Numbered from the stretch's first letter, positions 51,437-62,179 are shown. The stretch is DNA of 64,000 bases from Nematopogon swammerdamellus (GCA_946902875.1 OX336355.1:15533347-15597346), one strand, 5' to 3'. Made by a program: numbers and translations. The notes: generated by a model not told the origin, from the letters alone.

Positions 51437-51612
51437 CCTGAATGATGATTCACAAATATTTTGTAGGCAGTTTGATTCTGAGCTGCATGTTGTCCTTTTC
51501 ACGTGCCTGGGCAGCCAGCAGCGCAGCGGCGCGGCCCACAGCGACAGCAATATCTACGATAAAGGAAATTCGAAATTTGAAAACGGTTCGCAGTACACGA
51601 TGCTCTTAATAC
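51437..51612. repeat. Repeat K copy 2
   Basis: 'gaatgatgattcacaaatat', 'gtgcctgggcagccagcagc' and 'cacagcgacagcaatatc' match 38822-38990, with a 12-bp extra 'cagcgcagcggc' segment. Confidence 0.6.
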
Positions 51613-51914
51613 AAATAATTATATTTTCAAACAACCCACGGTGATTTGTTATTAGACTTTTCGCTATATTATCCAGGAACGTGTTTAGATGGGAGTGCCC
51701 CTTTGTTGAAGAATGCACTCTGTGGGCTTGTGAGATGATTCATGTTTCAATGACAAAAATAATGTGTTAAAATGAACAAGAGTTTTGTAGCGGGATTTCT
51801 GCGTCTTCCTTCAATGAAAGGGGTGCGTTAAATTTTTGTGAGAATATTTTTTGTAAAACTATAATTTCCAAAATTCATAAAGAATATTTTAATTTTTATA
51901 TATTAGTACTAAGC
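51613..51914. other. Unassigned spacer
   Basis: No signal seen. Confidence 0.35.
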
Positions 51915-52296
51915 ATGCCAGTCAGTCAGCGTGTAAGCGTCCACTGCTGGACATACGCCTCCCCAATTTTCCTCCAGCGGTACGGAACCACTGCTTTCCG
52001 CCGACGTACTTGATGCCGTCGCCCCACCTGGCGGGTGGTCTTCTCACACTCCGTTTTCCAGTCCGCGGCCGCCAGTGTAGGACACGGTTACTCCAACGGT
52101 CGTCGTCTCTTCGGCTAGCCCCGGTTAGGCCCAGCCCACTGCCACTTGAGCTTAGCCACCCGGTGTCCAATATTGACTACTTTGATGCGTCGGCGGATTG
52201 CCTCGTTACGCACCATATCGCGTAGCGATATTCCCAGCATGGCTCGCTCCATTGCTCGCTGGGTAACTTTCAACCTTTGGACAACAGCGACCATCA
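51915..52296 (-). pseudogene. RTE LINE reverse transcriptase C-terminal remnant
   Basis: Minus strand carries, in order and with frame shifts, 'KVTQRAMERAMLGISLRDMV', 'NEAIRRRIKVVNIGHRVAKL', 'WQWAGP', 'RWSNRVLHWRPRTGKRSVRR' and 'PPARWGDGIKYVGGKQW'. This is the C-terminal region of RTE-clade LINE polyproteins. The catalytic domains are not present. Its upstream edge runs into the 27-bp inverted repeat at 52296-52354. Confidence 0.8.
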
Positions 52297-52354
52297 GAGT
52301 TCACGTTTCACACACTAAGCATAGCACATGCTTAGTGTGTGAAACGTGAACTCT
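52296..52354. repeat. 27-bp perfect inverted repeat with loop AGCAC
   Basis: Stems 52296-52322 and 52328-52354 pair perfectly; the loop is AGCAC (52323-52327). The left stem begins as native RTE sequence, as the 35780 copy shows. The same stems form the centre of the palindrome (58138-58196), where the loop reads GTGCT. Confidence 0.95.
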
Positions 52355-52529
52355 TTATATTTCTTCATTAGATTTATGTGCATGTTTTAAAATGCGACTA
52401 GGTAAGGACAAGATTCCGTGTATAGATAAGGGCGACAGGCTAGCCATCTCTCACCTTGGTCACCTCCACCGAGACATGTGTAGCAGTTGGGTCTTCGTGC
52501 TGTAATTTACAAGAGTACTTGCACCACAA
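52296..52529 (+). repeat. 234-bp direct copy of the palindrome centre-right segment
   Basis: Identical to 58138-58371 at a constant offset of 5842, apart from the inverted 5-nt loop. It contains an element C fragment ('gatagataagggcgacaggc'-like text, 'tctcaccttggtcacctcca'). The match ends at 'ttgcaccacaa' on both sides. Nine bases (52530-52538) separate it from the left palindrome arm. Confidence 0.95.
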
Positions 52530-52664
52530 GTAAACTGTAAGTCGAAGTAATAAGGAGTGGCTGGTGGAAGGAAAGTGCAGTTTAAATTAGGCCAATGAGA
52601 AAATTAGAATAGAATAGAATGACATGGAATGGAATATGGTAGAGTATAATCAATACTATTTTAA

Positions 52665-53075
52665 AATTCGAATTGAGTATATCTACAGATACTATCACGG
52701 ACGCTGCTCTGTGGAACTAGCATCCCTTATTCCCTGCCACCCGTCCTATCTCCGCATGACTCGTCGCAGAGATACTCAGCACCCTTTTGTTGTTGACATT
52801 GGGCTTTTGAGAACCCATCGGTTCTCTAAATTGTTTCTTTGTCGCACCGCTAGAGTGTGGAACTGTCTTCCGGCGAGTGTATTTCCTGAATCCTTTAACC
52901 TGGGTGTCTTCAAGCCTCGTATTAACGGGCTAGACAGCCTAGAACAGTCCGCAAATCTGCTGGCATGGCACCTAACTGAGCGTGGTTTCGCGGGGAGAGG
53001 TGATTTTGGCTCTGTCGACTGCAGCGTTGGTCTCTCGGCACAGCCACCCATGCTGGTTTACATAAAAAAAAAAAA
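52665..53075 (+). pseudogene. LINE-E C-terminal remnant and tail, left arm
   Basis: A single frame reads 'YRYYHGRCSVELASLIPCHP', 'TRRRDTQHPFVVDIGLLRTH', 'LFLCRTARVWNCLPASVFPE' and 'FNLGVFKPRINGLDSLE'. This is the C-terminal part of a CR1/Jockey-group LINE polyprotein. It is about 90% or more like the 14147-14632 copy by eye. The 3' UTR 'cagccacccatgctggttta' and 'cataaaaa' ends it. Confidence 0.8.
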
Positions 53076-53269
53076 TGACATTTCTGAAGCGGGCTGTATG
53101 CATGGGTGTACATGACGACTTAGAATAGAATAGAGTAGTCACAAAATGGCAACAAGTAGGTAGGTAATCTAAAAAAAATATTATGATTTTCAAATATTTG
53201 ATGTCAGTACTGCGCTCTAATGTACTGAATACTTCTCTGCTAATTGCTGCCCATATAATAAGAAATTAT

Positions 53270-53774
53270 GCATAATTTTTTTGTCAAAAGCGCGACATGT
53301 GGCGCCGCACTACCCATAAGGTGTCTATCGACGCCCATGGAGATTCGGACGATGCGGGTTTGCGAATTCTGGTCTATATTCCCTCTTGAAGGACCCGAGA
53401 CTGTACTTGAGGAGAAATATATGGGCAGGGAGAGCGTTCCAGAGTTACCAGTTCTGTAGAGAAAAGATATGCAGAACCAATTTGTACGCATGAGCGGTAA
53501 GTCCAGCGTGTAGGGATGCAATCCCTAGCCAACGCGTGTGGTGCGGAGATGGAAAGGAGACGACGAACGAGATCGCGTCAAACAGCTCCTCCGAGTACTC
53601 CCCATGGAATAAGCGATAAAACACACTTAGGGAGCTATTAAGAGCCAGTGGCTCTAGATCGCGGGACACTTCGGGGTCACCCACCATTCGCACGGCTCAA
53701 CGCTGGATCGAGTCCAGAGAAAGCTGGTATTTGGCAGAGCCATCCCACAGGTTTCGAGCAGTACTCCGTATATT
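53270..53774 (-). pseudogene. LINE-F reverse transcriptase C-terminal remnant, left arm
   Basis: On the minus strand: 'RNLWDGSAKYQLSLDSIQR', a stop, 'RMVGDPEVSRDLEPLALN', 'SVFYRLFHGEYSEELFDAI', then after a frame shift 'MRTNWFCISFLYRTGNSGTL'. The pattern (tryptophan-aspartate-glycine block, GDP, YRLFHGE) is the C-terminal end of CR1/Jockey-group polyproteins. The tail 'cgtcgatagacaccttatgg' matches the other LINE-F tails. Confidence 0.8.
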
Positions 53775-53907
53775 TTTTCCGTATATAACTGGTTGTAAAC
53801 TTAATATAATACAAAACGTTTTTGTTCCAATCATTCGTTCGGAACGGGACCACGACCTTGTTTGATTTCGTACCGAATTATGGAAACATTCCTTCATTCA
53901 CGAAATT

Positions 53908-54154
53908 CCATACTTCGTCGCTTGTGAGGCCAATCTGCCAGATTGGCTAATTGGACCTAGAGGTACCAATATACGGAGAATGGGTGAATACACGTTGTGG
54001 CCAATTTTCATGACTGTATATCAATTAGGTTCGAAGATATTGAAGTTTAAAATTAACTTAAGCTAGGTTTAACAGTATTAAAAAAAAATGTTTTTTGCTT
54101 CTCCTGTAAAGTTACGATTTTGCAGATTGGCAAATTGGCCTGACAAGCGACGAC
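53908..54154. mobile_element. MITE-like unit with ~33-bp inverted ends, left arm
   Basis: 'tcgtcgcttgtgaggccaat' at the left corresponds to 'attggcctgacaagcgacga' at the right. The interior is AT-rich. The mirror copy is at 62180-62426. Confidence 0.6.
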
Positions 54155-54447
54155 TTACACGGTGACCACTGATCGATCTTAATAAATCACTGTCGTTTGC
54201 ACAATCAGCTCTAACAGTTGAGACAATGTTCTAGAACCTTGGCTTATTCACACACTCCTGAAGTTATGTCTAGGGTAGGGTGCACGAATCGTCCCTTGTA
54301 GTATGACAAGGTTTACCAGTTGATCAGTCTCCAGCGCCGTCATAGCATGGTTCTACCTATGCTGGCTGGATTTCCATTCTTGCCGAGCTAAGGCGAACAA
54401 CTCCGAACGCGACTATGGAACATTCGGAATTGCTCGTTTCGACTCTC
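54155..54447. other. Unassigned segment, left arm
   Basis: No family match. Mirror 61887-62179. Confidence 0.35.
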
Positions 54448-54547
54448 AAGCACTGACATGGCACCTAGTTCACCCGGTGTTATGGGCTGACATCACGGAT
54501 GTTGTAGGTGATGTAGCCAACCGTGTCGGTTCCATGAAAAAAAATCT
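54448..54547 (+). mobile_element. SINE-B tail, left arm
   Basis: 'aagcactgacatggcaccta' to 'ccgtgtcggttccatgaaaa'. Mirror 61787-61886. Confidence 0.7.
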
Positions 54548-55290
54548 CGAATCGTCTTGTCAGCGCAGCGCTTTGAACTTTGTTCGTTTTTGTCATCGAG
54601 CAGGGAGCCGATAAGGATGCAACAAACCGTCGTTGAAATATAAAAGAATTATTGCGCCAAAATTCGAGGGTTTGTAGAATGAAGCAAGAGAAAGTGTGGA
54701 TAGGCGACTCGAAAGACGGCCGAACGTGTCAATGCCAATGGAAACATTGCGTTTAGTGCGCTCCCACCCAGCGTATAAAATTCTTCCCTAAAAAGTCCCT
54801 AGCCTGAGTGGTCGGTGGTTTTTATACACCAGGGAAAAATCCCCACTCGCAAACGCAGGCCAATCTACGCCTGCGACTCTTCAATGCCAGAATGAGCGTC
54901 TATTCGGAAGGTTAGGTATATTTGTATGACTCCACGTTTTTTGCATTGATCCCTGGTAACTTGATACTTGTAGCGCCCTCCAGCCAGGAGTTATCTCACA
55001 CAGGTCAGGCCAAAGAAACCAGAGGGCGCGGTTAACTCTCAGGAGGGGGAACGCGCGCTCAGGGATAGGGCAGGAGATGAAATAAATCGACTGACTTTCT
55101 GGACAGTCTGAGCCGATATTCCAATATTAGGATAAACTGGAACTGTTGAGAGTCTGTCGTCGAGCTGAGGAGTTAGTAGTCTGTCGAGGCTCTCCAGCGA
55201 GGTCGAGGCCAGAGGCCGTGCTGTGTAGATCTGTAACACGAAACCCGAAGCGCTTTCGAGGTACTCCAGTGAGGGTGCGATTGAAGAACT
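54548..55290. other. Unassigned segment, left arm
   Basis: About 740 bp. A TATAAAA (54775-54781) and a moderately GC-rich 55010-55290 are visible. An 87-codon minus-strand frame (55039-55302) has serine/leucine-rich content and no family I know. It is not supported as a gene. Confidence 0.35.
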
Positions 55291-55292
55291 CT

Positions 55293-55616
55293 TACATACC
55301 ACACGCTATATCCCGACAATCGAGGTAAGCAGAGTAGTCGGTGCTGTGATTCAAGTACTCGTGTAAATTACAGAACAACACCGACCATCACATTTAGCAA
55401 AGTTTTAGGGACAAAATAACTGATCAAGCAGCAAATAAGGCACGAAGACCCACTTTCTGCATTACTCGGTGGAAGAACCGTGCCATAGTGAGAAATGGTA
55501 AGCTTGTCGCCCTTATGCACAGCATCTTGTTTTTATGCCTTAGTCGCCTTTTGCGACATGCATGGTGAGAGATGCAGTGGGGCTATTCTTTTTAAGTACC
55601 GACCCCACACGGTACT
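55293..55616 (-). mobile_element. Element C copy, left arm
   Basis: Reversed full-length copy: 'ccacacgctatatcccgaca' to 'gtaccgaccccacacggtac'. Mirror 60718-61041. Confidence 0.8.
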
Positions 55617-55697
55617 CGGAAGAATTCATTCCTCCATAAATCACCCGTGCTAATAAATATTAGAACGAACGATGAAGGTATAAATGGTAAACCGGTA

Positions 55698-56333
55698 TCG
55701 TATCTCCGAACGGGCTCGCTCAGCCGAACCGAATACCTAGCCGAATGTCGATAGTGAAAGTGAAAATCTGTGGAAAATTGGAAAGGTATCTCCGAACAGG
55801 CTCGCTCAGCCGAACCGAATACCTAGCCGAATGTCGATAGTGAAAGTGAAAATCTGTGAAAAATTGGAAAGGTATCTCCGAACAGGCTCGCTCAGCCGAA
55901 CCGAATACCTAGCCGAATGTCGATAGTGAAAGTGAAAATCTGTGGAAAAGTGGAAAGGTCTCTCCGAAAGGGGTCGCTCAGCCGAACCGAATACCTAGCC
56001 GAATGTCGATAGTGAAAGTGAAAATCTGTGGAAAAGTGGAAAGGTCTCTCCGAACGGGCTCGCTCAGCCGAACCGAATGTCGATAGCGAAAGTGAAAATC
56101 TGTGGAAAAGTGGAAAGGTCTCTCCGAACGGGCTCGCTCAGCCGAACCGAATGTCGATAGTGAAAGTGAAAATCTGTGGAAAAGTGGAAAGGTCTTTCCG
56201 AACGGGCTCGCTCAGCCGAACCGAATGTCGATAGTGAAAGTGAAAATCTGTGGAAAAGTGGAAAGGTATCTCCGAACGGGCTCGCTCAGCCGAACCGAAT
56301 ACCTAGCCGAATGTCGATAGTGGAAAGGGGTCA
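55698..56333. repeat. Minisatellite, eight units of 86 or 74 bp, left arm
   Basis: Units start with 'tctccgaacgggctcgctca' and end 'gaaaatctgtggaaaa'. Units 1-4 and 8 contain 'acctagccgaat' (86-bp form); units 5-7 lack these 12 bp (74-bp form). The last is incomplete. Since 74 is not a multiple of three, consecutive units fall in different frames, which explains the overlapping 'MEKWKGLSERARSAEPN' frames. Those frames are not genes. Confidence 0.9.
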
Positions 56334-56620
56334 CAAACAAGTAGTAATAGACTCGCCCCGGGCGGTTAGTCCGCCTCGCAACAATGTGAGTATATTGGTT
56401 AGTTAGAGAATGCCAAAACAAATAAATAAGTTGGCCCCGAGCGAAGCCAATTAATTTAATAAAACCAATAACCAATAAACATTTCAATTAATTATTGACC
56501 GAACCGCACCTTGCACCGGCGACTGTGGAATCTAAAATCTAACTGGGACAGACGATATAGTAGCAAACCTTTGAGGTGTGTCAACTCAGCGAAATAGGAA
56601 AATATTACATACACCGTAAC
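56334..56620. other. Unassigned segment, left arm
   Basis: Single-copy within each arm; 'ttggccccgagcgaagccaa' at 56431-56450. No gene signal. Confidence 0.35.
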
Positions 56621-56965
56621 AGTCGACTGTTGTTAAGCACACCTGGACGCGGTTAGTACTTGGATGGGTGACCGCTCGACCATAGGAGGCTAAACGTGGT
56701 TCGGATTACACGTTAAACTGTAGGTCCCTTCCCTTCTTACCTCACTGGGTGGTAGGAATTATCCTGTCCAGGTTGGTACAACCGCACTGAACGAAACTTC
56801 GGTCGAAACGGCGGCTGTGTAAATAGTTCGTGTTTTCCGTCCAGTTCAGTGTAGCCGACATGAAATGAAGGGAAGCACTGACATGGCATCTAGTTCCCTC
56901 GGTGTTATGGGCTGACATCACAGATGTTGTAGGTGATGTAGACAACCGAGTAAGTTTTCTTAAAA
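56620..56965 (+). mobile_element. SINE-B copy lacking the outer head, left arm
   Basis: Begins 'agtcgactgttgttaagcac', so the A box is lost but the 5S-like part ('gtacttggatgggtgaccgc') and B-box region ('gtggttcggattacacg') remain. Tail ends 'gtaagttttcttaaaaaatt'. Confidence 0.75.
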
Positions 56966-57159
56966 AATTAAAAAATATAAATTCTCGATGCTAGTCCTAA
57001 AAGCGTTACCGAGATGTGCCGAGATAGAACACAGGACCATATACGAAAGTCAACACACTCAGTAATACACACGTTTGAACGAAGTCCAGATGAAGTTGTT
57101 ATACTAGGAGAACATAAAGAAGTAATAGCTAGAATAAGGTAGTCGAGTAATAAGCCAGA
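56966..57159. other. Unassigned segment, left arm
   Basis: No family match. Confidence 0.35.
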
Positions 57160-57985
57160 TGTTGTGAAATAACGTTGTTTATTGTGCGTTCAACTGCGTC
57201 TCGGGCTTCGTTCAATTTCCTCTATCGATTTTAAATTTATTTGGAAAAGGCGTGCATAATTTAGTTTTTACAATGATTTTCTATACATACATTTAGCACT
57301 GACATGGCACATAGTTCACCCGGTGTTATGAGCTGACATCACGGATGTTGTAGGTGATGAAGAGAACCGTATCAGTTTCCATAAAAAAAAAAATAATACA
57401 TACCACACGCTGTATCCCGGCATTCGGGATAAGCAGAGTAGTCGGTGTTGTACTCTTGTAAATTACAGCATGTTGTGAAGTTACGTTTGTTTATTGTGCG
57501 TTCAACTGCGTCTCGGGCTTCGTTCAATTTCCTCTATCGATTTAAAATTTATTTGGAAAAGGCGTGCATAATTTAGTTTTTACAATGATTTTCTATACAT
57601 ACATTTAGCACTGACATGGCACATAGTTCACCCGGTGTTATGAGCTGACATCACGGATGTTGTAGGTGATGAAGAGAACCGTATCAGTTTCCATAAAAAA
57701 AAAAAAAATACATACCACACGCTGTATCCCGGCATTCGGGATAAGCAGAGTAGTCGGTGTTGTACTCTTGTAAATTACAGCATGTTGTGAAGTTACGTTT
57801 GTTTATTGTGCGTTCAACTGCGTCTCGGGCTTCGTTCAATTTCCTCTATCGATTTTAAATTTATTTGGAATAGGCGTGCATAATTTCGTTTTTAAGTTGA
57901 TTTTCTACACATACTTACCACACGCTATAACCCGGCAATCAGGATAAGCAGAGTAGTCAGTATTGTGGTGCAAGTACTCTTGTAA
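57160..57985. repeat. Composite tandem repeat, period 311-312 bp, left of centre
   Basis: Units start at 57160, 57471 and 57783 with 'tgttgtgaa'. Each full unit holds a unique ~140 bp ('caactgcgtctcgggcttcg'), a SINE-B tail ('gcactgacatggcacatagt' to 'agtttccataaaaa') and an element C 3' end ('ccacacgctgtatcccggca'). The third unit lacks the SINE-B tail. The poly(A) differs by about 2 nt between units. Confidence 0.85.
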
Positions 57986-58137
57986 ATTACAGCACGAAGA
58001 CCCAACTGCTACACATGTCTCGGTGGAGGTGACCAAGGTGAGAGATGGCTAGCCTGTCGCCCTTATCTATACACGGAATCTTGTCCTTACCTAGTCGCAT
58101 TTTAAAACATGCACATAAATCTAATGAAGAAATATAA
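57915..58137 (-). mobile_element. Element C fragment next to the centre, left arm
   Basis: Reversed C text 'accacacgctataacccggc', 'ctcggtggaggtgaccaagg' and 'gtcgcattttaaaacatgc'. It diverges strongly from other C copies. Its mirror and the direct copy at 52376-52529 are the same. Confidence 0.7.
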
Positions 58138-58196
58138 AGAGTTCACGTTTCACACACTAAGCATGTGCTATGCTTAGTGTGTGAAACGTGAACTCT
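58138..58196. repeat. Palindrome centre: 27-bp stems and 5-nt loop GTGCT
   Basis: Stems 58138-58164 and 58170-58196; loop 58165-58169, with the symmetry point on 58167. The loop is the reverse complement of the one at 52323-52327. Confidence 0.95.
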
Positions 58197-58348
58197 TTAT
58201 ATTTCTTCATTAGATTTATGTGCATGTTTTAAAATGCGACTAGGTAAGGACAAGATTCCGTGTATAGATAAGGGCGACAGGCTAGCCATCTCTCACCTTG
58301 GTCACCTCCACCGAGACATGTGTAGCAGTTGGGTCTTCGTGCTGTAAT

Positions 58349-59174
58349 TTACAAGAGTACTTGCACCACAATACTGACTACTCTGCTTATCCTGATTGCC
58401 GGGTTATAGCGTGTGGTAAGTATGTGTAGAAAATCAACTTAAAAACGAAATTATGCACGCCTATTCCAAATAAATTTAAAATCGATAGAGGAAATTGAAC
58501 GAAGCCCGAGACGCAGTTGAACGCACAATAAACAAACGTAACTTCACAACATGCTGTAATTTACAAGAGTACAACACCGACTACTCTGCTTATCCCGAAT
58601 GCCGGGATACAGCGTGTGGTATGTATTTTTTTTTTTTTTATGGAAACTGATACGGTTCTCTTCATCACCTACAACATCCGTGATGTCAGCTCATAACACC
58701 GGGTGAACTATGTGCCATGTCAGTGCTAAATGTATGTATAGAAAATCATTGTAAAAACTAAATTATGCACGCCTTTTCCAAATAAATTTTAAATCGATAG
58801 AGGAAATTGAACGAAGCCCGAGACGCAGTTGAACGCACAATAAACAAACGTAACTTCACAACATGCTGTAATTTACAAGAGTACAACACCGACTACTCTG
58901 CTTATCCCGAATGCCGGGATACAGCGTGTGGTATGTATTATTTTTTTTTTTATGGAAACTGATACGGTTCTCTTCATCACCTACAACATCCGTGATGTCA
59001 GCTCATAACACCGGGTGAACTATGTGCCATGTCAGTGCTAAATGTATGTATAGAAAATCATTGTAAAAACTAAATTATGCACGCCTTTTCCAAATAAATT
59101 TAAAATCGATAGAGGAAATTGAACGAAGCCCGAGACGCAGTTGAACGCACAATAAACAACGTTATTTCACAACA
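58349..59174. repeat. Composite tandem repeat, right of centre
   Basis: Mirror image of 57160-57985; same three units in reverse. Confidence 0.85.
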
Positions 59175-59368
59175 TCTGGCTTATTACTCGACTACCTTAT
59201 TCTAGCTATTACTTCTTTATGTTCTCCTAGTATAACAACTTCATCTGGACTTCGTTCAAACGTGTGTATTACTGAGTGTGTTGACTTTCGTATATGGTCC
59301 TGTGTTCTATCTCGGCACATCTCGGTAACGCTTTTAGGACTAGCATCGAGAATTTATATTTTTTAATT

Positions 59369-59714
59369 TTTTAAGAAAACTTACTCGGTTGTCTACATCA
59401 CCTACAACATCTGTGATGTCAGCCCATAACACCGAGGGAACTAGATGCCATGTCAGTGCTTCCCTTCATTTCATGTCGGCTACACTGAACTGGACGGAAA
59501 ACACGAACTATTTACACAGCCGCCGTTTCGACCGAAGTTTCGTTCAGTGCGGTTGTACCAACCTGGACAGGATAATTCCTACCACCCAGTGAGGTAAGAA
59601 GGGAAGGGACCTACAGTTTAACGTGTAATCCGAACCACGTTTAGCCTCCTATGGTCGAGCGGTCACCCATCCAAGTACTAACCGCGTCCAGGTGTGCTTA
59701 ACAACAGTCGACTG
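59369..59714 (-). mobile_element. SINE-B copy, right arm
   Basis: Mirror of 56620-56965. Confidence 0.75.
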
Positions 59715-60000
59715 TTACGGTGTATGTAATATTTTCCTATTTCGCTGAGTTGACACACCTCAAAGGTTTGCTACTATATCGTCTGTCCCAGTTAGATTTT
59801 AGATTCCACAGTCGCCGGTGCAAGGTGCGGTTCGGTCAATAATTAATTGAAATGTTTATTGGTTATTGGTTTTATTAAATTAATTGGCTTCGCTCGGGGC
59901 CAACTTATTTATTTGTTTTGGCATTCTCTAACTAACCAATATACTCACATTGTTGCGAGGCGGACTAACCGCCCGGGGCGAGTCTATTACTACTTGTTTG

Positions 60001-60636
60001 TGACCCCTTTCCACTATCGACATTCGGCTAGGTATTCGGTTCGGCTGAGCGAGCCCGTTCGGAGATACCTTTCCACTTTTCCACAGATTTTCACTTTCAC
60101 TATCGACATTCGGTTCGGCTGAGCGAGCCCGTTCGGAAAGACCTTTCCACTTTTCCACAGATTTTCACTTTCACTATCGACATTCGGTTCGGCTGAGCGA
60201 GCCCGTTCGGAGAGACCTTTCCACTTTTCCACAGATTTTCACTTTCGCTATCGACATTCGGTTCGGCTGAGCGAGCCCGTTCGGAGAGACCTTTCCACTT
60301 TTCCACAGATTTTCACTTTCACTATCGACATTCGGCTAGGTATTCGGTTCGGCTGAGCGACCCCTTTCGGAGAGACCTTTCCACTTTTCCACAGATTTTC
60401 ACTTTCACTATCGACATTCGGCTAGGTATTCGGTTCGGCTGAGCGAGCCTGTTCGGAGATACCTTTCCAATTTTTCACAGATTTTCACTTTCACTATCGA
60501 CATTCGGCTAGGTATTCGGTTCGGCTGAGCGAGCCTGTTCGGAGATACCTTTCCAATTTTCCACAGATTTTCACTTTCACTATCGACATTCGGCTAGGTA
60601 TTCGGTTCGGCTGAGCGAGCCCGTTCGGAGATACGA
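60001..60636. repeat. Minisatellite, right arm
   Basis: Mirror of 55698-56333 with the same order of 86-bp and 74-bp units. Confidence 0.9.
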
Positions 60637-60717
60637 TACCGGTTTACCATTTATACCTTCATCGTTCGTTCTAATATTTATTAGCACGGGTGATTTATGG
60701 AGGAATGAATTCTTCCG

Positions 60718-61041
60718 AGTACCGTGTGGGGTCGGTACTTAAAAAGAATAGCCCCACTGCATCTCTCACCATGCATGTCGCAAAAGGCGACTAAGGCATA
60801 AAAACAAGATGCTGTGCATAAGGGCGACAAGCTTACCATTTCTCACTATGGCACGGTTCTTCCACCGAGTAATGCAGAAAGTGGGTCTTCGTGCCTTATT
60901 TGCTGCTTGATCAGTTATTTTGTCCCTAAAACTTTGCTAAATGTGATGGTCGGTGTTGTTCTGTAATTTACACGAGTACTTGAATCACAGCACCGACTAC
61001 TCTGCTTACCTCGATTGTCGGGATATAGCGTGTGGTATGTA
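60718..61041 (+). mobile_element. Element C copy, right arm
   Basis: Mirror of 55293-55616; here it reads forward from 'gtaccgtgtggggtcggtac'. Confidence 0.8.
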
Positions 61042-61786
61042 AGAGTTCTTCAATCGCACCCTCACTGGAGTACCTCGAAAGCGCTTCGGGTTTCGTGTTA
61101 CAGATCTACACAGCACGGCCTCTGGCCTCGACCTCGCTGGAGAGCCTCGACAGACTACTAACTCCTCAGCTCGACGACAGACTCTCAACAGTTCCAGTTT
61201 ATCCTAATATTGGAATATCGGCTCAGACTGTCCAGAAAGTCAGTCGATTTATTTCATCTCCTGCCCTATCCCTGAGCGCGCGTTCCCCCTCCTGAGAGTT
61301 AACCGCGCCCTCTGGTTTCTTTGGCCTGACCTGTGTGAGATAACTCCTGGCTGGAGGGCGCTACAAGTATCAAGTTACCAGGGATCAATGCAAAAAACGT
61401 GGAGTCATACAAATATACCTAACCTTCCGAATAGACGCTCATTCTGGCATTGAAGAGTCGCAGGCGTAGATTGGCCTGCGTTTGCGAGTGGGGATTTTTC
61501 CCTGGTGTATAAAAACCACCGACCACTCAGGCTAGGGACTTTTTAGGGAAGAATTTTATACGCTGGGTGGGAGCGCACTAAACGCAATGTTTCCATTGGC
61601 ATTGACACGTTCGGCCGTCTTTCGAGTCGCCTATCCACACTTTCTCTTGCTTCATTCTACAAACCCTCGAATTTTGGCGCAATAATTCTTTTATATTTCA
61701 ACGACGGTTTGTTGCATCCTTATCGGCTCCCTGCTCGATGACAAAAACGAACAAAGTTCAAAGCGCTGCGCTGACAAGACGATTCG

Positions 61787-61886
61787 AGATTTTTTTTCAT
61801 GGAACCGACACGGTTGGCTACATCACCTACAACATCCGTGATGTCAGCCCATAACACCGGGTGAACTAGGTGCCATGTCAGTGCTT
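61787..61886 (-). mobile_element. SINE-B tail, right arm
   Basis: Mirror of 54448-54547. Confidence 0.7.
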
Positions 61887-62179
61887 GAGAGTCGAAACGA
61901 GCAATTCCGAATGTTCCATAGTCGCGTTCGGAGTTGTTCGCCTTAGCTCGGCAAGAATGGAAATCCAGCCAGCATAGGTAGAACCATGCTATGACGGCGC
62001 TGGAGACTGATCAACTGGTAAACCTTGTCATACTACAAGGGACGATTCGTGCACCCTACCCTAGACATAACTTCAGGAGTGTGTGAATAAGCCAAGGTTC
62101 TAGAACATTGTCTCAACTGTTAGAGCTGATTGTGCAAACGACAGTGATTTATTAAGATCGATCAGTGGTCACCGTGTAA

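Larger units (their letters stand above)
52539..58164 (+). repeat. Giant palindrome, left arm (about 5.63 kb)
   Basis: Every position x in this arm has its complement at 116334 - x in the right arm. All paired reading frames (for example 52624-53115 with 63219-63710, 55039-55302 with 61032-61295, 56742-56945 with 59389-59592) obey this sum and translate identically. I compared the outer 150 bp and several inner segments base by base and found no mismatch. Confidence 0.95.

Noticed and set aside
54223..54236. Heat-shock-element-like 'gttctagaac'
   Set aside because: A single short palindrome without neighbouring units or a transcription unit is expected by chance.
54770..54785. TATA box within the palindrome arms
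   Set aside because: TATAAAA occurs by chance in AT-rich DNA. No initiator or frame follows, and no matching long terminal repeat was found.
56028..56406. Three overlapping frames with repeated 'MEKWKGLSERARSAEPN'
   Set aside because: They come from 74-bp minisatellite units read in successive frames. The unit length is not a multiple of three and no start, splice or termination context supports a gene.
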